Position numbers and translations under genes: made by a program
Assembly (NCBI GenBank): GCA_964646625.1
Contig: CAZYHC010000001.1
Coordinates: 186,001-250,000, forward strand
Length of the DNA stretch: 64,000 nucleotides
Reading direction: 5' to 3'
Source of the DNA: DAOULT01 sp964646625
GTDB taxonomy: Bacteria; Chloroflexota; Anaerolineae; CAZYHC01
Shown: positions 38,318 through 46,952 of the stretch, piece after piece
Numbering within the stretch: the first letter of the stretch is position 1
Layout of the letters: every line of letters begins with the position of its first letter
The notes under the pieces: model-generated
Told to the model about the DNA's origin: nothing
Database searches by the model: none
Seen by the model: the letters and a program-made list of their open reading frames with translations, nothing else

Positions 38318-41300
38318 ATGCGGGCAAAGCGAGTTTTTGCACAGCGGAAAGCGTGGCTGATGGTGAGTGTCATTTTGCTCATCGCTGCCGCTTATAGATT
38401 ATTTCATCTGGCCTCGGTGCCGCCGGGCTTTCAGTTCGACGAAGCCTATAACGCCCTCGATGCCGGGCGGGTCCTGGAGGGCCGATGGCCCCTTTTTCTG
38501 GAAGCCAACGGTGGACGCGAGGTGCTTTATACCTACCTGCAAGCCCTTTTCTCCTGGCTATTTGGGGCCAACGTATTTGCCTTACGCTTCACCTCGGCTC
38601 TGGTGGGGCTGGCTACCATTTCGCTCGCCTATCCTTTCGCCCTGACCCTGTTCCGTCGCCACCCGGCTCCCCTGCCCTCTGCCTCCCCCGACGAGGCTAC
38701 CTGGATCGCCGCTTTGACCGCCTTTTTCACCGCCATTTCCTATTGGCACCTCCACTTTAGCCGCTACGCCATTCGGGGCGTCACCCTGCCCTGCCTGGAG
38801 GTATGCTGTTTCTACTTCCTGTGGCGTGGCGTGAAGGAACGCCAAGCGGGCTATTACTTTTGGAGTGGCCTTTTTCTGGGCCTGATGCCCTACGCTCATC
38901 CTGCCGGCCGGCTGGCGCCCGTGGTCGTCAGCGCCTTTTTGCTCTATAAGGCCCTTACCGACCGACCCCAGGCCGGGAAGTATCTGAAAGGAGGGGGCAT
39001 TTTGGCCCTGGTCTCCTTCGTCGTTTTTTTGCCCCTGGGCCGCTATTTCTGGCTTCATCCCCGATCCTTCACCGGCCATCCCGGCCTGGTTTCCATCTTC
39101 AATCCAGAGGTGAGCGGGGGAAACACGATAGAGGCCATCGCCTCCAACCTGCTGGCCGTGGCCGGGATGTTCACCTTTCGGGGCGACGTGGCCCTCACTC
39201 ACAACCTGACCTGGCGGCCTGTCTTCGACCCTCTTATTTCTGTCTTCTTCGTGCTGGGAGTGGTGGTCAGCCTGATCGGTCTCAAGACCGACACTCGCCG
39301 TTCCGCCTTCGTCTTCCTCTGGATGTGGCTGGTGGTCATGCTGGCCCCTTCCGTTTTCAGCGACTATGCGCCCAATTTCTCCCGCACCATAGGGGCCATC
39401 CCCGCCGTTTTCGTCTTCCCTGCCCTGGGAATAGTGGCTCTGGGGCGCTGGCTTGGGGAAAGAATAAGTGGGAACGAAAGATGGAGATGGGCTGTTTTTC
39501 CCTTCTTTCTCGTTATGTTAAGTCTCGTCCTGGCCCTCAGCGCCTTCTGGACCTACCGCGATTACTTTATCATTTTCCCCAACCAGCCGGGGACTTACTA
39601 CGCCTACGACGTGGATAAGCTCGAGGCGGTGGACTATCTGAAACAGGCCATGACCACATCTCACGTGTATCTGACCCCGCTGTGGACCGAACACGCCACC
39701 GTAGCCTTCCTGACCCGCCACTCGCCGCTCAAATCCTTCGACACCGGCCAGACGACAGTGTTGCCCGCCGACACTGCGGGTAAGGACGCTCTTTACTGTT
39801 TTCCGGCCATCCAGGGGGATTACATCGCCGCTTTCCAGGAGCGCCTGGGGCGCGTGGTACAGCGGGAGGAGGTGCTCAACCGTTACGGGAAGCCGCTGAT
39901 GGTCGTCTTCCGCCTGGGACTCGAAAATTTGCCCCACGCCAGCCGCCCCCTCGAAAGCCTGAAGAAGAGCGGCTTTCCCCTGCTGCCGGAGCACGTAGGT
40001 GCCTGGCCCTTTGGAAGTGTCAGGCACCCTGACCCCGAAGTTAAGCTGTTAGGATACAGCCTGGATAAAGAGGAAGTGCCCGCCGGCCGGCCGCTGAAAG
40101 TCACTCTCTTCTGGCAGGCCCCTCATCGTATCGATGAAGATTACACCGTCTTCGTGCACGTCCTGGACGATAGACACCACAAATGGGGCCAGCAGGATGC
40201 CCGTCCCAACGAGGGCGGTTATCCCACCACCGCCTGGGAAGAAGGAGAGGTCGTCATCGACCGCTACCGGCCTTCTATCAACCCCTGCGCCTCTCCGGGG
40301 CGCTACACCCTGGTAGCCGGCCTGTATTCCTTCGTCACAGGGGAGAGGCTGATCGTGCCAGACCGCGGCCTGGACTTCGCCCCCCTGGGCCAGTTCGAGG
40401 TGCTTCCTCCCAGGGACCGCTCGCTGGGCGACGTCGTTCCCCAACGCCGTCTGGAAGCAGGCTTTGGCGACGTTCAGTTGTGGGGCTACGACCGGGACGC
40501 GGAGCAGGTTTCAAGGGGCGGCTACGCGGGATTGACCCTTTACTGGCAGGCTTTGGGGGACGTGGAGCGGGATCGAAGGGTGGTGGTGGCTTTGCGTGAC
40601 GCACGAAACGAGCGGGAACTGTGGCGCGGTCAGCCCCCGGTGCCCACTTCCCGATGGAAAGCGGGCGATCAATTCTGTCACCACCGCGATCTGCTCATCC
40701 CCCTGGACACGCCGCCCGGCGATTACGAGCTGACGGTTGGGCTGGCCGGCAGCGGGTCGATCTCGCTGGGCCTCCTGACGGTCACGGAGGAGGTTCGTAC
40801 TTTCGAGTTGCCCACCCCCCGCTACCCATCCCAGGCTCTCCTGGGCGAAGGGATACGTTTTCTGGGCCACGACCTGGCGCCGGAAATGGAGGAGGGCGAG
40901 CCCGGCGGAACGCTGCGCTTTACCCTGTACTGGCAGGCGGTGGGCGACATCGAGGGGAATTTCAAGGTCTTCACCCACCTGCTGGACGCCGAGGGGCGAG
41001 TGCGCGGCCAACAGGACCGCGTTCCGGCTGGCGGCACGCGTCCCACGACGGGTTGGGTCGCAGGCGAAGTGATAGCCGATAGTTACGAGATGACCGTCGA
41101 AGCTGAGGCTCCGCCCGGCCCATATCGCCTGGAGATCGGGATGTACGAGGCCCTCAGCGGGGAGCGTCTGCCCATCACCCTGGAGGGTCAACGGCTGCCG
41201 GAGGACCGCCTGCTCCTGGAACCAACGATAAGGATAAAAAACCATAATCTTACAGGTGCCTGGCACTTCGGAAGTGCCAGGCACCTCTCCCGCGAACCAA

Positions 41301-41335
41301 CGATAAAGGTGAAAATGAGGGTAAAAGAGCCATGA
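38318..41335 (+). CDS. GT39-like membrane glycosyltransferase with three C-terminal beta-sandwich modules
   Basis: 1005 residues from ATG 38318; the frame is open from 38240 but that ATG lies in the promoter. The first 430 residues hold about 12 membrane helices. The loop after the first helix has the acidic GT-C motif (PPGFQFDEAYNALDAGRVLEG), so it probably transfers sugar from a polyprenyl-phosphate donor. Three tandem beta-sandwich modules follow at about 574-680 (VKLLGYSLDKEEVPAG), 718-834 (VQLWGYDRDAEQVSRG) and 845-960 (IRFLGHDLAPEMEEG), each with LTLYWQA and PPGxYxLxxGxY-type motifs. A degenerate palindromic element precedes module 1, and a perfect one sits in the C-terminal tail. It overlaps the next gene by four bases. 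Confidence 0.82.
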   Translation: MRAKRVFAQRKAWLMVSVILLIAAAYRLFHLASVPPGFQFDEAYNALDAGRVLEGRWPLFLEANGGREVLYTYLQALFSWLFGANVFALRFTSALVGLATISLAYPFALTLFRRHPAPLPSASPDEATWIAALTAFFTAISYWHLHFSRYAIRGVTLPCLEVCCFYFLWRGVKERQAGYYFWSGLFLGLMPYAHPAGRLAPVVVSAFLLYKALTDRPQAGKYLKGGGILALVSFVVFLPLGRYFWLHPRSFTGHPGLVSIFNPEVSGGNTIEAIASNLLAVAGMFTFRGDVALTHNLTWRPVFDPLISVFFVLGVVVSLIGLKTDTRRSAFVFLWMWLVVMLAPSVFSDYAPNFSRTIGAIPAVFVFPALGIVALGRWLGERISGNERWRWAVFPFFLVMLSLVLALSAFWTYRDYFIIFPNQPGTYYAYDVDKLEAVDYLKQAMTTSHVYLTPLWTEHATVAFLTRHSPLKSFDTGQTTVLPADTAGKDALYCFPAIQGDYIAAFQERLGRVVQREEVLNRYGKPLMVVFRLGLENLPHASRPLESLKKSGFPLLPEHVGAWPFGSVRHPDPEVKLLGYSLDKEEVPAGRPLKVTLFWQAPHRIDEDYTVFVHVLDDRHHKWGQQDARPNEGGYPTTAWEEGEVVIDRYRPSINPCASPGRYTLVAGLYSFVTGERLIVPDRGLDFAPLGQFEVLPPRDRSLGDVVPQRRLEAGFGDVQLWGYDRDAEQVSRGGYAGLTLYWQALGDVERDRRVVVALRDARNERELWRGQPPVPTSRWKAGDQFCHHRDLLIPLDTPPGDYELTVGLAGSGSISLGLLTVTEEVRTFELPTPRYPSQALLGEGIRFLGHDLAPEMEEGEPGGTLRFTLYWQAVGDIEGNFKVFTHLLDAEGRVRGQQDRVPAGGTRPTTGWVAGEVIADSYEMTVEAEAPPGPYRLEIGMYEALSGERLPITLEGQRLPEDRLLLEPTIRIKNHNLTGAWHFGSARHLSREPTIKVKMRVKEP
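39997..40029. repeat. 33-bp palindromic element, degenerate copy
   Basis: AGGTGCCTGGCCCTT, loop TGG, AAGTGTCAGGCACCC. Same 15-3-15 layout with three differences from the consensus arms. Translated as GAWPFGSVRHP directly ahead of the first beta-sandwich. Confidence 0.8.
41219..41306 (+). repeat. 13-bp direct repeats flanking a palindromic element
   Basis: GAACCAACGATAA occurs at 41219-41231 and 41294-41306, 75 bp apart, with the element between them. The protein reads EPTIRIK ... EPTIKVK. Confidence 0.8.
41254..41286. repeat. 33-bp palindromic element, copy 3, in frame near the 3' end of a glycosyltransferase gene
   Basis: AGGTGCCTGGCACTT (41254-41268), loop CGG, AAGTGCCAGGCACCT (41272-41286); perfect arms. 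Translated as GAWHFGSARHL. Confidence 0.95.
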
Positions 41336-43539
41336 GCCCCCAACACCACGCTGACGGTAGTAACGACTTAAGTCGTCACTACATTGTGCTCATCGTCGTG
41401 GCCTACCTGCTGCTGACTCTGCTGGCTACCTATCCCCTGTTGTGGAATTGGACCACGGCCGTGCCCAGCGACATCGGCGATCCGCTCCTGAACACCTGGA
41501 TCGTGGCCTGGGATGTTCACGCCCTGCTGACCGACCCCCTTCATCTCTTTGAAGCCAACATCTACTTTCCATTAAAACACACGCTGGCCTACTCGGAGCA
41601 CCTGCTGGGCACGGCCCTGACGGTGGCCCCTATTTTGCTGGTCAGTGGCGAGCCGGTGCTGGCCTACAACGTGGCCTTTGCCCTGAGCTTCGTCTTGAGC
41701 GGGCTGGGGATGTACCTTTTGACCTTGCGCCTTACCGCCCGCGCCAGACCGAGCGGCGCGAGTCGGCTGGCCGCTTTCCTGGCCGGGATAGGCTTTGCCT
41801 TTGCTCCCTATCGCCTGGCGGCCATGAGCCACCTGCAACTTATGACCGGGCAATGGCTGCCCTTCGCCCTCTTCTTTCTGGACGATTTTCTGCGTCGGCG
41901 GCGGGGCCGCTCCCTGGCTCTATGCGCCCTCTTTCTCATTTTGCAGGCCGCCTCTAGCTGGCACCTGGCCGTCTTTGCGGCCTTCACCGCGTTCATCTAC
42001 GCCGGAGGATGGTGGCTGGCCGGGCCTCGCTCGTGGCCGACGCTGGGGCGGCTGGCGCTGGCCGCTTTGATCGTGGCTCTCGTCGTCGCTCCGCTGGCTC
42101 TGCCCTACATTGCCCTTATAGATGAACTGCGGGCGGCGCGTCCCCTGGAAGTGGCCGCCTCCTTTGCCCCTGCCCCCGGCGATTATCTGGCCGCCGCGCC
42201 TTTCAACCGTCTCTTTGGTTCGCTCACTGCGCCTCTTTCCGCCCGACCGGGCTTCACCGAGGAGCATTATCTATTCTGTGGATTTCTGGCTCCTTTATTG
42301 GCCCTGGGGTCGCTGCTCGTCTTACCTAGTAACGGCTTCAGTCGTTACCGCCGTCGGCGGGCGATACTTCTATGGATCGTGTTTCTGGCCGCCCTGGTTT
42401 TGACGATTGGCCCTGGCGCGACGGCAACCCTGCCCTACGCCTGGCTAAGTCGTCTGTTGCCGGTAATGACCCTGATCCGGGTGCCGCCCCGCTGGATGGT
42501 GGCCGCCCTCACCGCTATGGGCGCCCTGGGTGCTTATAGTCTGGCCCGTATTCTGGCCGGGCGTGGGGCCTGGCGCTATGTTCTGGCCGCGCTGTTGGGC
42601 CTGGGCCTGTTCGCCGAGGGTTTCAGCGCCCCCATCCCCCTGGCCCGGGTAGGGAATGTGGACGCACTGCCCCCTTGTTACCATTGGCTGGCCCAGGATA
42701 AAGACGATTTTGCCCTCCTAGAAATACCTTTCTACAGCGCCCCTCGTCCCGAATATCCTGAGAGCAAGCGGCTCTACGCCAGCACCATCCACTGGAAAAA
42801 GCTGGTCAACGGCTACAGCGGCATGACCCCCGCCCGCCAGATGGCCCTGGATAGAGAACTGGCCGATTTCCCCGGCGAGCGTTCGCTGGCCGCCATCCGC
42901 GAACTGGGCATCCGGTACGTCGTCGTCCATTCCCTGGAAGAGGGTTTTGACCGGGCGACCTGGGAGGGAGAGTGGCGCTGGCAACTGGCCCGCTCCCTGA
43001 CTCTGCGGCCCGTCTATGCTGCGGCAGGCGATTACGTTTACCAGGTCAATCCCTACGGCCAGGAGATCGTCACCGCGCCCCAGACGGTGGACGACCCCCG
43101 CTGGCGCGAACGCCTGCCCCATCCCGTGACGGCCAACTTTGGCGGCCTGGTCGAACTGCTGGCTTATCAGCTTCAGGTGCCTGGCACTTCGGAAGTGCCA
43201 GGCACCTCTGGAGAATTGGCCTTGACTCTCTATTGGCGGGCGCTCAAGCCCGTCGGGGAGGATTACACCGTCTTCGTGCACCTAGTGGACGAGGGCGGGA
43301 ACATCGTGGCCCAGGGAGACGGCCCGCCCGTAGAAGGACACTGGCCCACCACGGCCTGGCAGGTGGGCGAGATCGTGCCCGACGAGCACCGCCTGGCGGC
43401 TGAGGCCAAGGGCGTCCGCTTCCTGGTGGGATTATATCGACCCGATACGATGGCGCGCCTGCCGGTGGTGGACGAGCAGGGACGGGAAGTGGCCGACCAC
43501 GTGGCTTTAACGGTGTTGTCAAAACCAGCCAATAAATGA
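41332..43539 (+). CDS. Multi-pass membrane glycosyltransferase-like protein with one beta-sandwich module
   Basis: 735 residues. About 11 membrane helices span residues 15-430; the first external loop has SDIGDPLLNTWIVAWDVHAL, a GT-C-like acidic loop. An extracytoplasmic part follows, and residues about 607-720 form the beta-sandwich module shared with neighbouring proteins (LALTLYWRALKPVGEDYTVFV, PTTAWQVGEIVPDEH). A perfect 33-bp palindromic element lies in the first loop of that module. Two copies of the second palindrome family are read at residues 9-17 (GSNDLSRHY) and about 333-340. It overlaps the preceding gene by ATGA, so the two are coupled. Donor and acceptor unknown. Confidence 0.8.
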   Translation: MSPQHHADGSNDLSRHYIVLIVVAYLLLTLLATYPLLWNWTTAVPSDIGDPLLNTWIVAWDVHALLTDPLHLFEANIYFPLKHTLAYSEHLLGTALTVAPILLVSGEPVLAYNVAFALSFVLSGLGMYLLTLRLTARARPSGASRLAAFLAGIGFAFAPYRLAAMSHLQLMTGQWLPFALFFLDDFLRRRRGRSLALCALFLILQAASSWHLAVFAAFTAFIYAGGWWLAGPRSWPTLGRLALAALIVALVVAPLALPYIALIDELRAARPLEVAASFAPAPGDYLAAAPFNRLFGSLTAPLSARPGFTEEHYLFCGFLAPLLALGSLLVLPSNGFSRYRRRRAILLWIVFLAALVLTIGPGATATLPYAWLSRLLPVMTLIRVPPRWMVAALTAMGALGAYSLARILAGRGAWRYVLAALLGLGLFAEGFSAPIPLARVGNVDALPPCYHWLAQDKDDFALLEIPFYSAPRPEYPESKRLYASTIHWKKLVNGYSGMTPARQMALDRELADFPGERSLAAIRELGIRYVVVHSLEEGFDRATWEGEWRWQLARSLTLRPVYAAAGDYVYQVNPYGQEIVTAPQTVDDPRWRERLPHPVTANFGGLVELLAYQLQVPGTSEVPGTSGELALTLYWRALKPVGEDYTVFVHLVDEGGNIVAQGDGPPVEGHWPTTAWQVGEIVPDEHRLAAEAKGVRFLVGLYRPDTMARLPVVDEQGREVADHVALTVLSKPANK
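41357..41382. repeat. Family-2 palindrome, copy 1
   Basis: GTAGTAACGACTT (41357-41369) and AAGTCGTCACTAC (41370-41382); the arms pair with one mismatch and no loop. It lies within the first 20 codons of a membrane protein gene. Confidence 0.85.
42326..42350. repeat. Family-2 palindrome, copy 2 (degenerate)
   Basis: TAGTAACGGCTTCAGTCGTTAC within the same gene, between membrane helices (translated SNGFSRYR). Confidence 0.7.
43175..43207. repeat. 33-bp palindromic element, copy 4, inside a beta-sandwich module
   Basis: AGGTGCCTGGCACTT (43175-43189), loop CGG, AAGTGCCAGGCACCT (43193-43207); perfect arms. Read in frame as QVPGTSEVPGT, where sister modules have a loop of the type EVxAGE. Confidence 0.95.
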
Positions 43540-43545
43540 TATAAT
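43516..43545 (+). promoter_or_regulatory. Promoter of the broken antitoxin-like gene
   Basis: TTGTCA (43516-43521), 18-bp spacer, TATAAT (43540-43545), overlapping the 3' end of the preceding gene. An AGGAGG ribosome site follows ahead of ATG 43566. Confidence 0.65.
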
Positions 43546-43565
43546 TCTACTTAGGAGGTTGAGTT

Positions 43566-43872
43566 ATGAAAGCCACCAATCTCACTAAACAGCAAATCTA
43601 TAAAGCTATTGATGAGCTTCCGCCGGAGAGTCTGTCCGAAGTAGCTCAATTTTTGGAGTTCCTAAAGTTCAAACAGGCACAGGGGCAGGCTATCCCACAA
43701 AAGCAGCGATTTGATCCACGATTCGTTATCTGTATCCCGGTTCAAACAGGCACAGGGGCAGGCTATCCCACAAAAGCGCATCGTGAAATTAGGCGGACTT
43801 TGGAAAGACCAGCCTGAGATCACGGGGGAAGACATCGCCCAGGCTCGCCGCGAGATGTGGGGCAATTTTTAG
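43566..43872 (+). pseudogene. Antitoxin-like gene broken by a 73-bp tandem duplication
   Basis: The start (TKQQIYKAIDELPPESLSEVA) resembles small antitoxin-like proteins (DUF2281-like). A 38-bp segment is present twice, at 43667-43704 and 43740-43777, offset by 73 bp, which shifts the frame. The frame from the ATG now stops at 43817 with an unrelated tail. In the +1 frame after the second copy, the expected ending is intact: QKRIVKLGGLWKDQPEITGE ... ARREMWGNF and stop at 43870-43872. Removing 73 bp restores one frame of 77 codons. It still has a promoter and ribosome site, so the loss is probably recent. No toxin gene follows. Confidence 0.8.
43667..43777 (+). repeat. Pair of 38-bp direct repeats
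   Basis: Copies at 43667-43704 and 43740-43777 are identical (beginning GTTCAAACAGGCACAGGGGC), separated by 35 bp of other sequence. Confidence 0.92.
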
Positions 43873-43885
43873 GCACGGTCGAACG

Positions 43886-46594
43886 TTGAGAGGAGGGAGG
43901 GCAATCCAAAGACAAAAATTCATTTTATTTTTGATCCTGCTTCTGGCCTTCGCTCTACGGCTCTATCACCTGGACACCCAGAGCTTCTGGAGCGACGAGG
44001 GGCTGACCATGCGCTACGCCACCTTCAGCCCTCCCGAGGCCCTAAAAGCCCTCACCGCCTCCGGCTTCCAAAGCCCGCTGTATTTTCTCTCCCTGCACTA
44101 CTGGCTGGCCCTGAGCGGCGATAGCGATTTTGCCGTCCGCTTCCTGTCCGTGCTGTTCTCCACCCTAGCTGTGCCTCTGCTCTACTGCCTGGGCCGCGCC
44201 CTGTTCGACGGCCGGGTGGGACTGGGGGCGGCCCTCGTCATGGCCGTCAATCCTTTCCAGGTAAAGTACGCCCAGGAAGCGCGGATGTACGCCCTGGCCC
44301 TGTGCCTGAGTCTGGGGTCGGCGCTGCTGTTCGTCCTCGCTCTGCGATCACAGAATGGCGGCACAAGGCCGCGGGCACATCTGTGGGCCATGATTCCGTG
44401 GGCCGCTTACGCTTTTGTGACCGCCCTGTGTATATACACTCACTACTATGCTTTTCTGATCCCTCTCTTCGAGGGGATTTTTTTCGTCGTCTCCTGGCGG
44501 CGATATCGAGGTTTGACCACGTATTGGCTGGCCTCGCAGGCCACGATCTTTTTGCTCTACCTGCCCTGGTTGCCCAACGCCCTGCGGCTCACCTCGGCGG
44601 CGGGCTGGCTGGAGCAGACTGAGCCCTTTTCCCTGCCCTGGCGGTTGCTGACGAGCTATAGCCTAAGCTCTACCGTGCCTCCCCCGTGGAGGGCGCTATT
44701 TGCCATCGGCTTTTTGCTGCTCTTCATGCTGGGCCTTTATGCGCTCCGTACCCGTAGCCGGCCGGGTAGCGCCCTGTTCTCGCTGCTTTATCTCCTCGCG
44801 CCGTTGGTCATTGCTCTAGGAGTGGTTTTCGGCGGACGCGGCTTCCTCGAAAAATACCTGATAGTCGTCACCCCGGCCTATTACCTGGTGCTGGTGCTGG
44901 GGCTGGCCTTTCTAAAGAAGGTGCGGTGGCCTCTGGCCCTGGTGGGCCTGTTCTTCGTCGGAGCGACCAGCGTTTACGCCTTGCACAACTATTATTTCAA
45001 CCCCCGCTACTATAACCCCGACTACCGGGCCACGGCAAACCACGTCGAAATCCACGAGCAGCCGGGCGACGCCATTCTGTGCGACGGGCTGGACCCCCGG
45101 GTGGTCTTCTGGCATTACTACCGGGGGGAGTCACCCATCTACAGAGCTCCCAAACCAGTCGATCAGAGCGGCCAGAAGGTGCACGACCTGTTGAGTGAAA
45201 TCGTGGCCCGGCACGATCGCCTGTGGCTGGTGCTCTATTTTAACCTGCCAGGCCCGGTTGAGCGTTGGCTGGATACCCACAGCTTCCAGGTCTACAGGGA
45301 GGATTTCGCCGGGGTCAACCTTTACCTCTATTCCACGCCGGACGTGCCCGATACAAAGGCGAAGCCACCAGAGGCGGTGCAGGCCGGGAAGGAGATCGAT
45401 TTGGTGGGCTATGGCCTGTTCCCTCAACCCGTCGTTTCTGGGGAGATTGCCCACCTGACCCTCATCTGGCAGGCTAAAAGGGCTGTGGCCGGGGATTACA
45501 AGGTCTCCGTGCGCCTGACCGACGAACAGGGCCACCTCTACGCCATAACCGACCGACAGCCGGTAGATGGTTTCTACCCTGCCTCATCCTGGGGAATGGG
45601 CGCAAAAATCGAGGACCACTATGGCCTGCTCATTCCGCCGGGCACCCGGCCCGGTCGATACCCCATAGAGGTTATCATGTACGACCCCGCCACAGGGAGC
45701 GAGCAGGTACAGGCCACCCTGGAGCCACTGACGGTCAGCCCGGCCCAAAACTGGCCCTCACCCGAAGCGGCCAGAATCCACCATCTGCTGAAGAAGCCCT
45801 TCCGGTTCGGTTCGTCGGTGGAGCTTTTGGGCTACGATCTCTCGGCTACAGAGGTACGGGCCGGCGAGCCCCTGACCGTCGTGCTGCTGTGGCGGGCCAG
45901 ACAACGGGCAGAAGGCGGTCATTTACGTCTGTGGCTCTCCGATAAAAAAGGCCAGGTCTGGGGTGAGGTGGTGCAGGCCCAGGATCGCGCCTGGCAAGCG
46001 GGAGAAATGGTGCGCCTTCCCTACGACCTGGCCCCCGAGCCGGCCGCGCCCGGCGGCCAATATCAACTGTGGGTGGAAGCCAGCGGGGCCGGTGGCGAAA
46101 CGTCTGCTCATCTGCTCCTGACCACCATCCGCCTCACCAGCCGGGAACGTCGTTTCCAGCCGCCGGATATCCAGCGTCCCGTGCGGGCTTCGCTGGGGCA
46201 GAACGTAACCTTGCTGGGCTACGACCTGGAGCGGGAAGAGATCGGGGCCGGCGAAAACCTGCGCCTGACCCTCTACTGGCAGGCCACAGGACGCATGGAA
46301 ACGAGCTATACCGTCTTCACCCACCTGCTGGACGCAAGCGAACGTCTGGCGGCCCAGAAAGATAGCCCCCCACAGTCGGGGGCCGCCCCCACCAACAGTT
46401 GGCTGGAGGGTGAAATCGTTGTCGATGAGTACGAGATCGAGGTGGGGGCCGGTACCCGGCCGGGAAAATATCGCCTGGAGGTGGGGATGTACGACGCCGC
46501 CAGCGGCCAGCGGTTGCCCGCTTTCTCCGAGGGGGGAGAACGCTTGCCGGGGGATCGCATTTTGCTGGATCAGGTGGTGACCGTCCGCGATTGA
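43886..46594 (+). CDS. GT39-like membrane glycosyltransferase with three beta-sandwich modules
   Basis: Up to 902 residues. The TTG at 43886 lies upstream of a GAGGAGGG ribosome site (43888-43898), so translation probably begins a few codons later, perhaps at a non-ATG codon near 43904; the exact start is unresolved. The N-terminal half has about 11 helices with the GT39 external-loop motif (DTQSFWSDEGLTMRYA) and FQVKYAQEARMYALA, typical of PMT/ArnT-type enzymes using polyprenyl-phosphate sugars. Beta-sandwich modules lie at about 503-615, 645-745 and 774-885 (VTLLGYDLEREEIGAGENLR, LTLYWQATGRMETSYTVFTH). No palindromic element lies in this gene. Confidence 0.85.
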   Translation: MRGGRAIQRQKFILFLILLLAFALRLYHLDTQSFWSDEGLTMRYATFSPPEALKALTASGFQSPLYFLSLHYWLALSGDSDFAVRFLSVLFSTLAVPLLYCLGRALFDGRVGLGAALVMAVNPFQVKYAQEARMYALALCLSLGSALLFVLALRSQNGGTRPRAHLWAMIPWAAYAFVTALCIYTHYYAFLIPLFEGIFFVVSWRRYRGLTTYWLASQATIFLLYLPWLPNALRLTSAAGWLEQTEPFSLPWRLLTSYSLSSTVPPPWRALFAIGFLLLFMLGLYALRTRSRPGSALFSLLYLLAPLVIALGVVFGGRGFLEKYLIVVTPAYYLVLVLGLAFLKKVRWPLALVGLFFVGATSVYALHNYYFNPRYYNPDYRATANHVEIHEQPGDAILCDGLDPRVVFWHYYRGESPIYRAPKPVDQSGQKVHDLLSEIVARHDRLWLVLYFNLPGPVERWLDTHSFQVYREDFAGVNLYLYSTPDVPDTKAKPPEAVQAGKEIDLVGYGLFPQPVVSGEIAHLTLIWQAKRAVAGDYKVSVRLTDEQGHLYAITDRQPVDGFYPASSWGMGAKIEDHYGLLIPPGTRPGRYPIEVIMYDPATGSEQVQATLEPLTVSPAQNWPSPEAARIHHLLKKPFRFGSSVELLGYDLSATEVRAGEPLTVVLLWRARQRAEGGHLRLWLSDKKGQVWGEVVQAQDRAWQAGEMVRLPYDLAPEPAAPGGQYQLWVEASGAGGETSAHLLLTTIRLTSRERRFQPPDIQRPVRASLGQNVTLLGYDLEREEIGAGENLRLTLYWQATGRMETSYTVFTHLLDASERLAAQKDSPPQSGAAPTNSWLEGEIVVDEYEIEVGAGTRPGKYRLEVGMYDAASGQRLPAFSEGGERLPGDRILLDQVVTVRD

Positions 46595-46619
46595 CTTTTG
46601 TAGACGGTTGGTTTACAAT
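46591..46619 (+). promoter_or_regulatory. Promoter of the gene at 46651
   Basis: TTGACT (46591-46596), 17-bp spacer, TACAAT (46614-46619), overlapping the stop codon of the preceding gene. Confidence 0.7.
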
Positions 46620-46650
46620 AAAGATTAGAACGGGATGCGGGAGGCCAGCC

Positions 46651-46944
46651 TTGCCTGATGAGGATACAACGGCCAGACTCGAAAAGTCGGAACGATTAAT
46701 GAACGAGATAGAGGTTCAGGCCAATGAGTTAGCAGCACGGATAAAACGCCAATATCCAGAGGTGAAAACCTGGGTCAGTCTGGAGACAGTAGAAGGAGAA
46801 GATGCTTATTTATGGATCGCCGCGCCCAGGGCCAAGATCGATGAGATTATGACCGAAGCAGCAGGCATGATCGGAGAATTGTGGGAAGCTGGTTTCTACA
46901 TTGTGCCCCGTATGAAAGTATTGGATCAAAAGGATACCGCCTGA
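46651..46944 (+). CDS. Small protein of unknown family
   Basis: 97 residues from TTG 46651, which has GGGAGG six bases upstream; the longer frame begins inside the promoter. A helical N-terminus (ARLEKSERLMNEIEVQANEL) leads into an alpha-beta segment (KTWVSLETVEGEDAYLWIAAP, then EAGFYIVPRMKVL). It resembles small orphan proteins seen beside toxin-antitoxin loci, but no partner is present and I do not assign a family. It converges on the PfkB gene with an 8-bp gap. Confidence 0.65.
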   Translation: MPDEDTTARLEKSERLMNEIEVQANELAARIKRQYPEVKTWVSLETVEGEDAYLWIAAPRAKIDEIMTEAAGMIGELWEAGFYIVPRMKVLDQKDTA

Positions 46945-46952
46945 CCGCAGGG

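Noticed and set aside
43667..43777. CRISPR-like repeat-spacer unit
   Set aside because: Only two copies of 38 bp within a coding gene and no cas genes; it is a frameshifting duplication. No CRISPR array was seen anywhere in the window.
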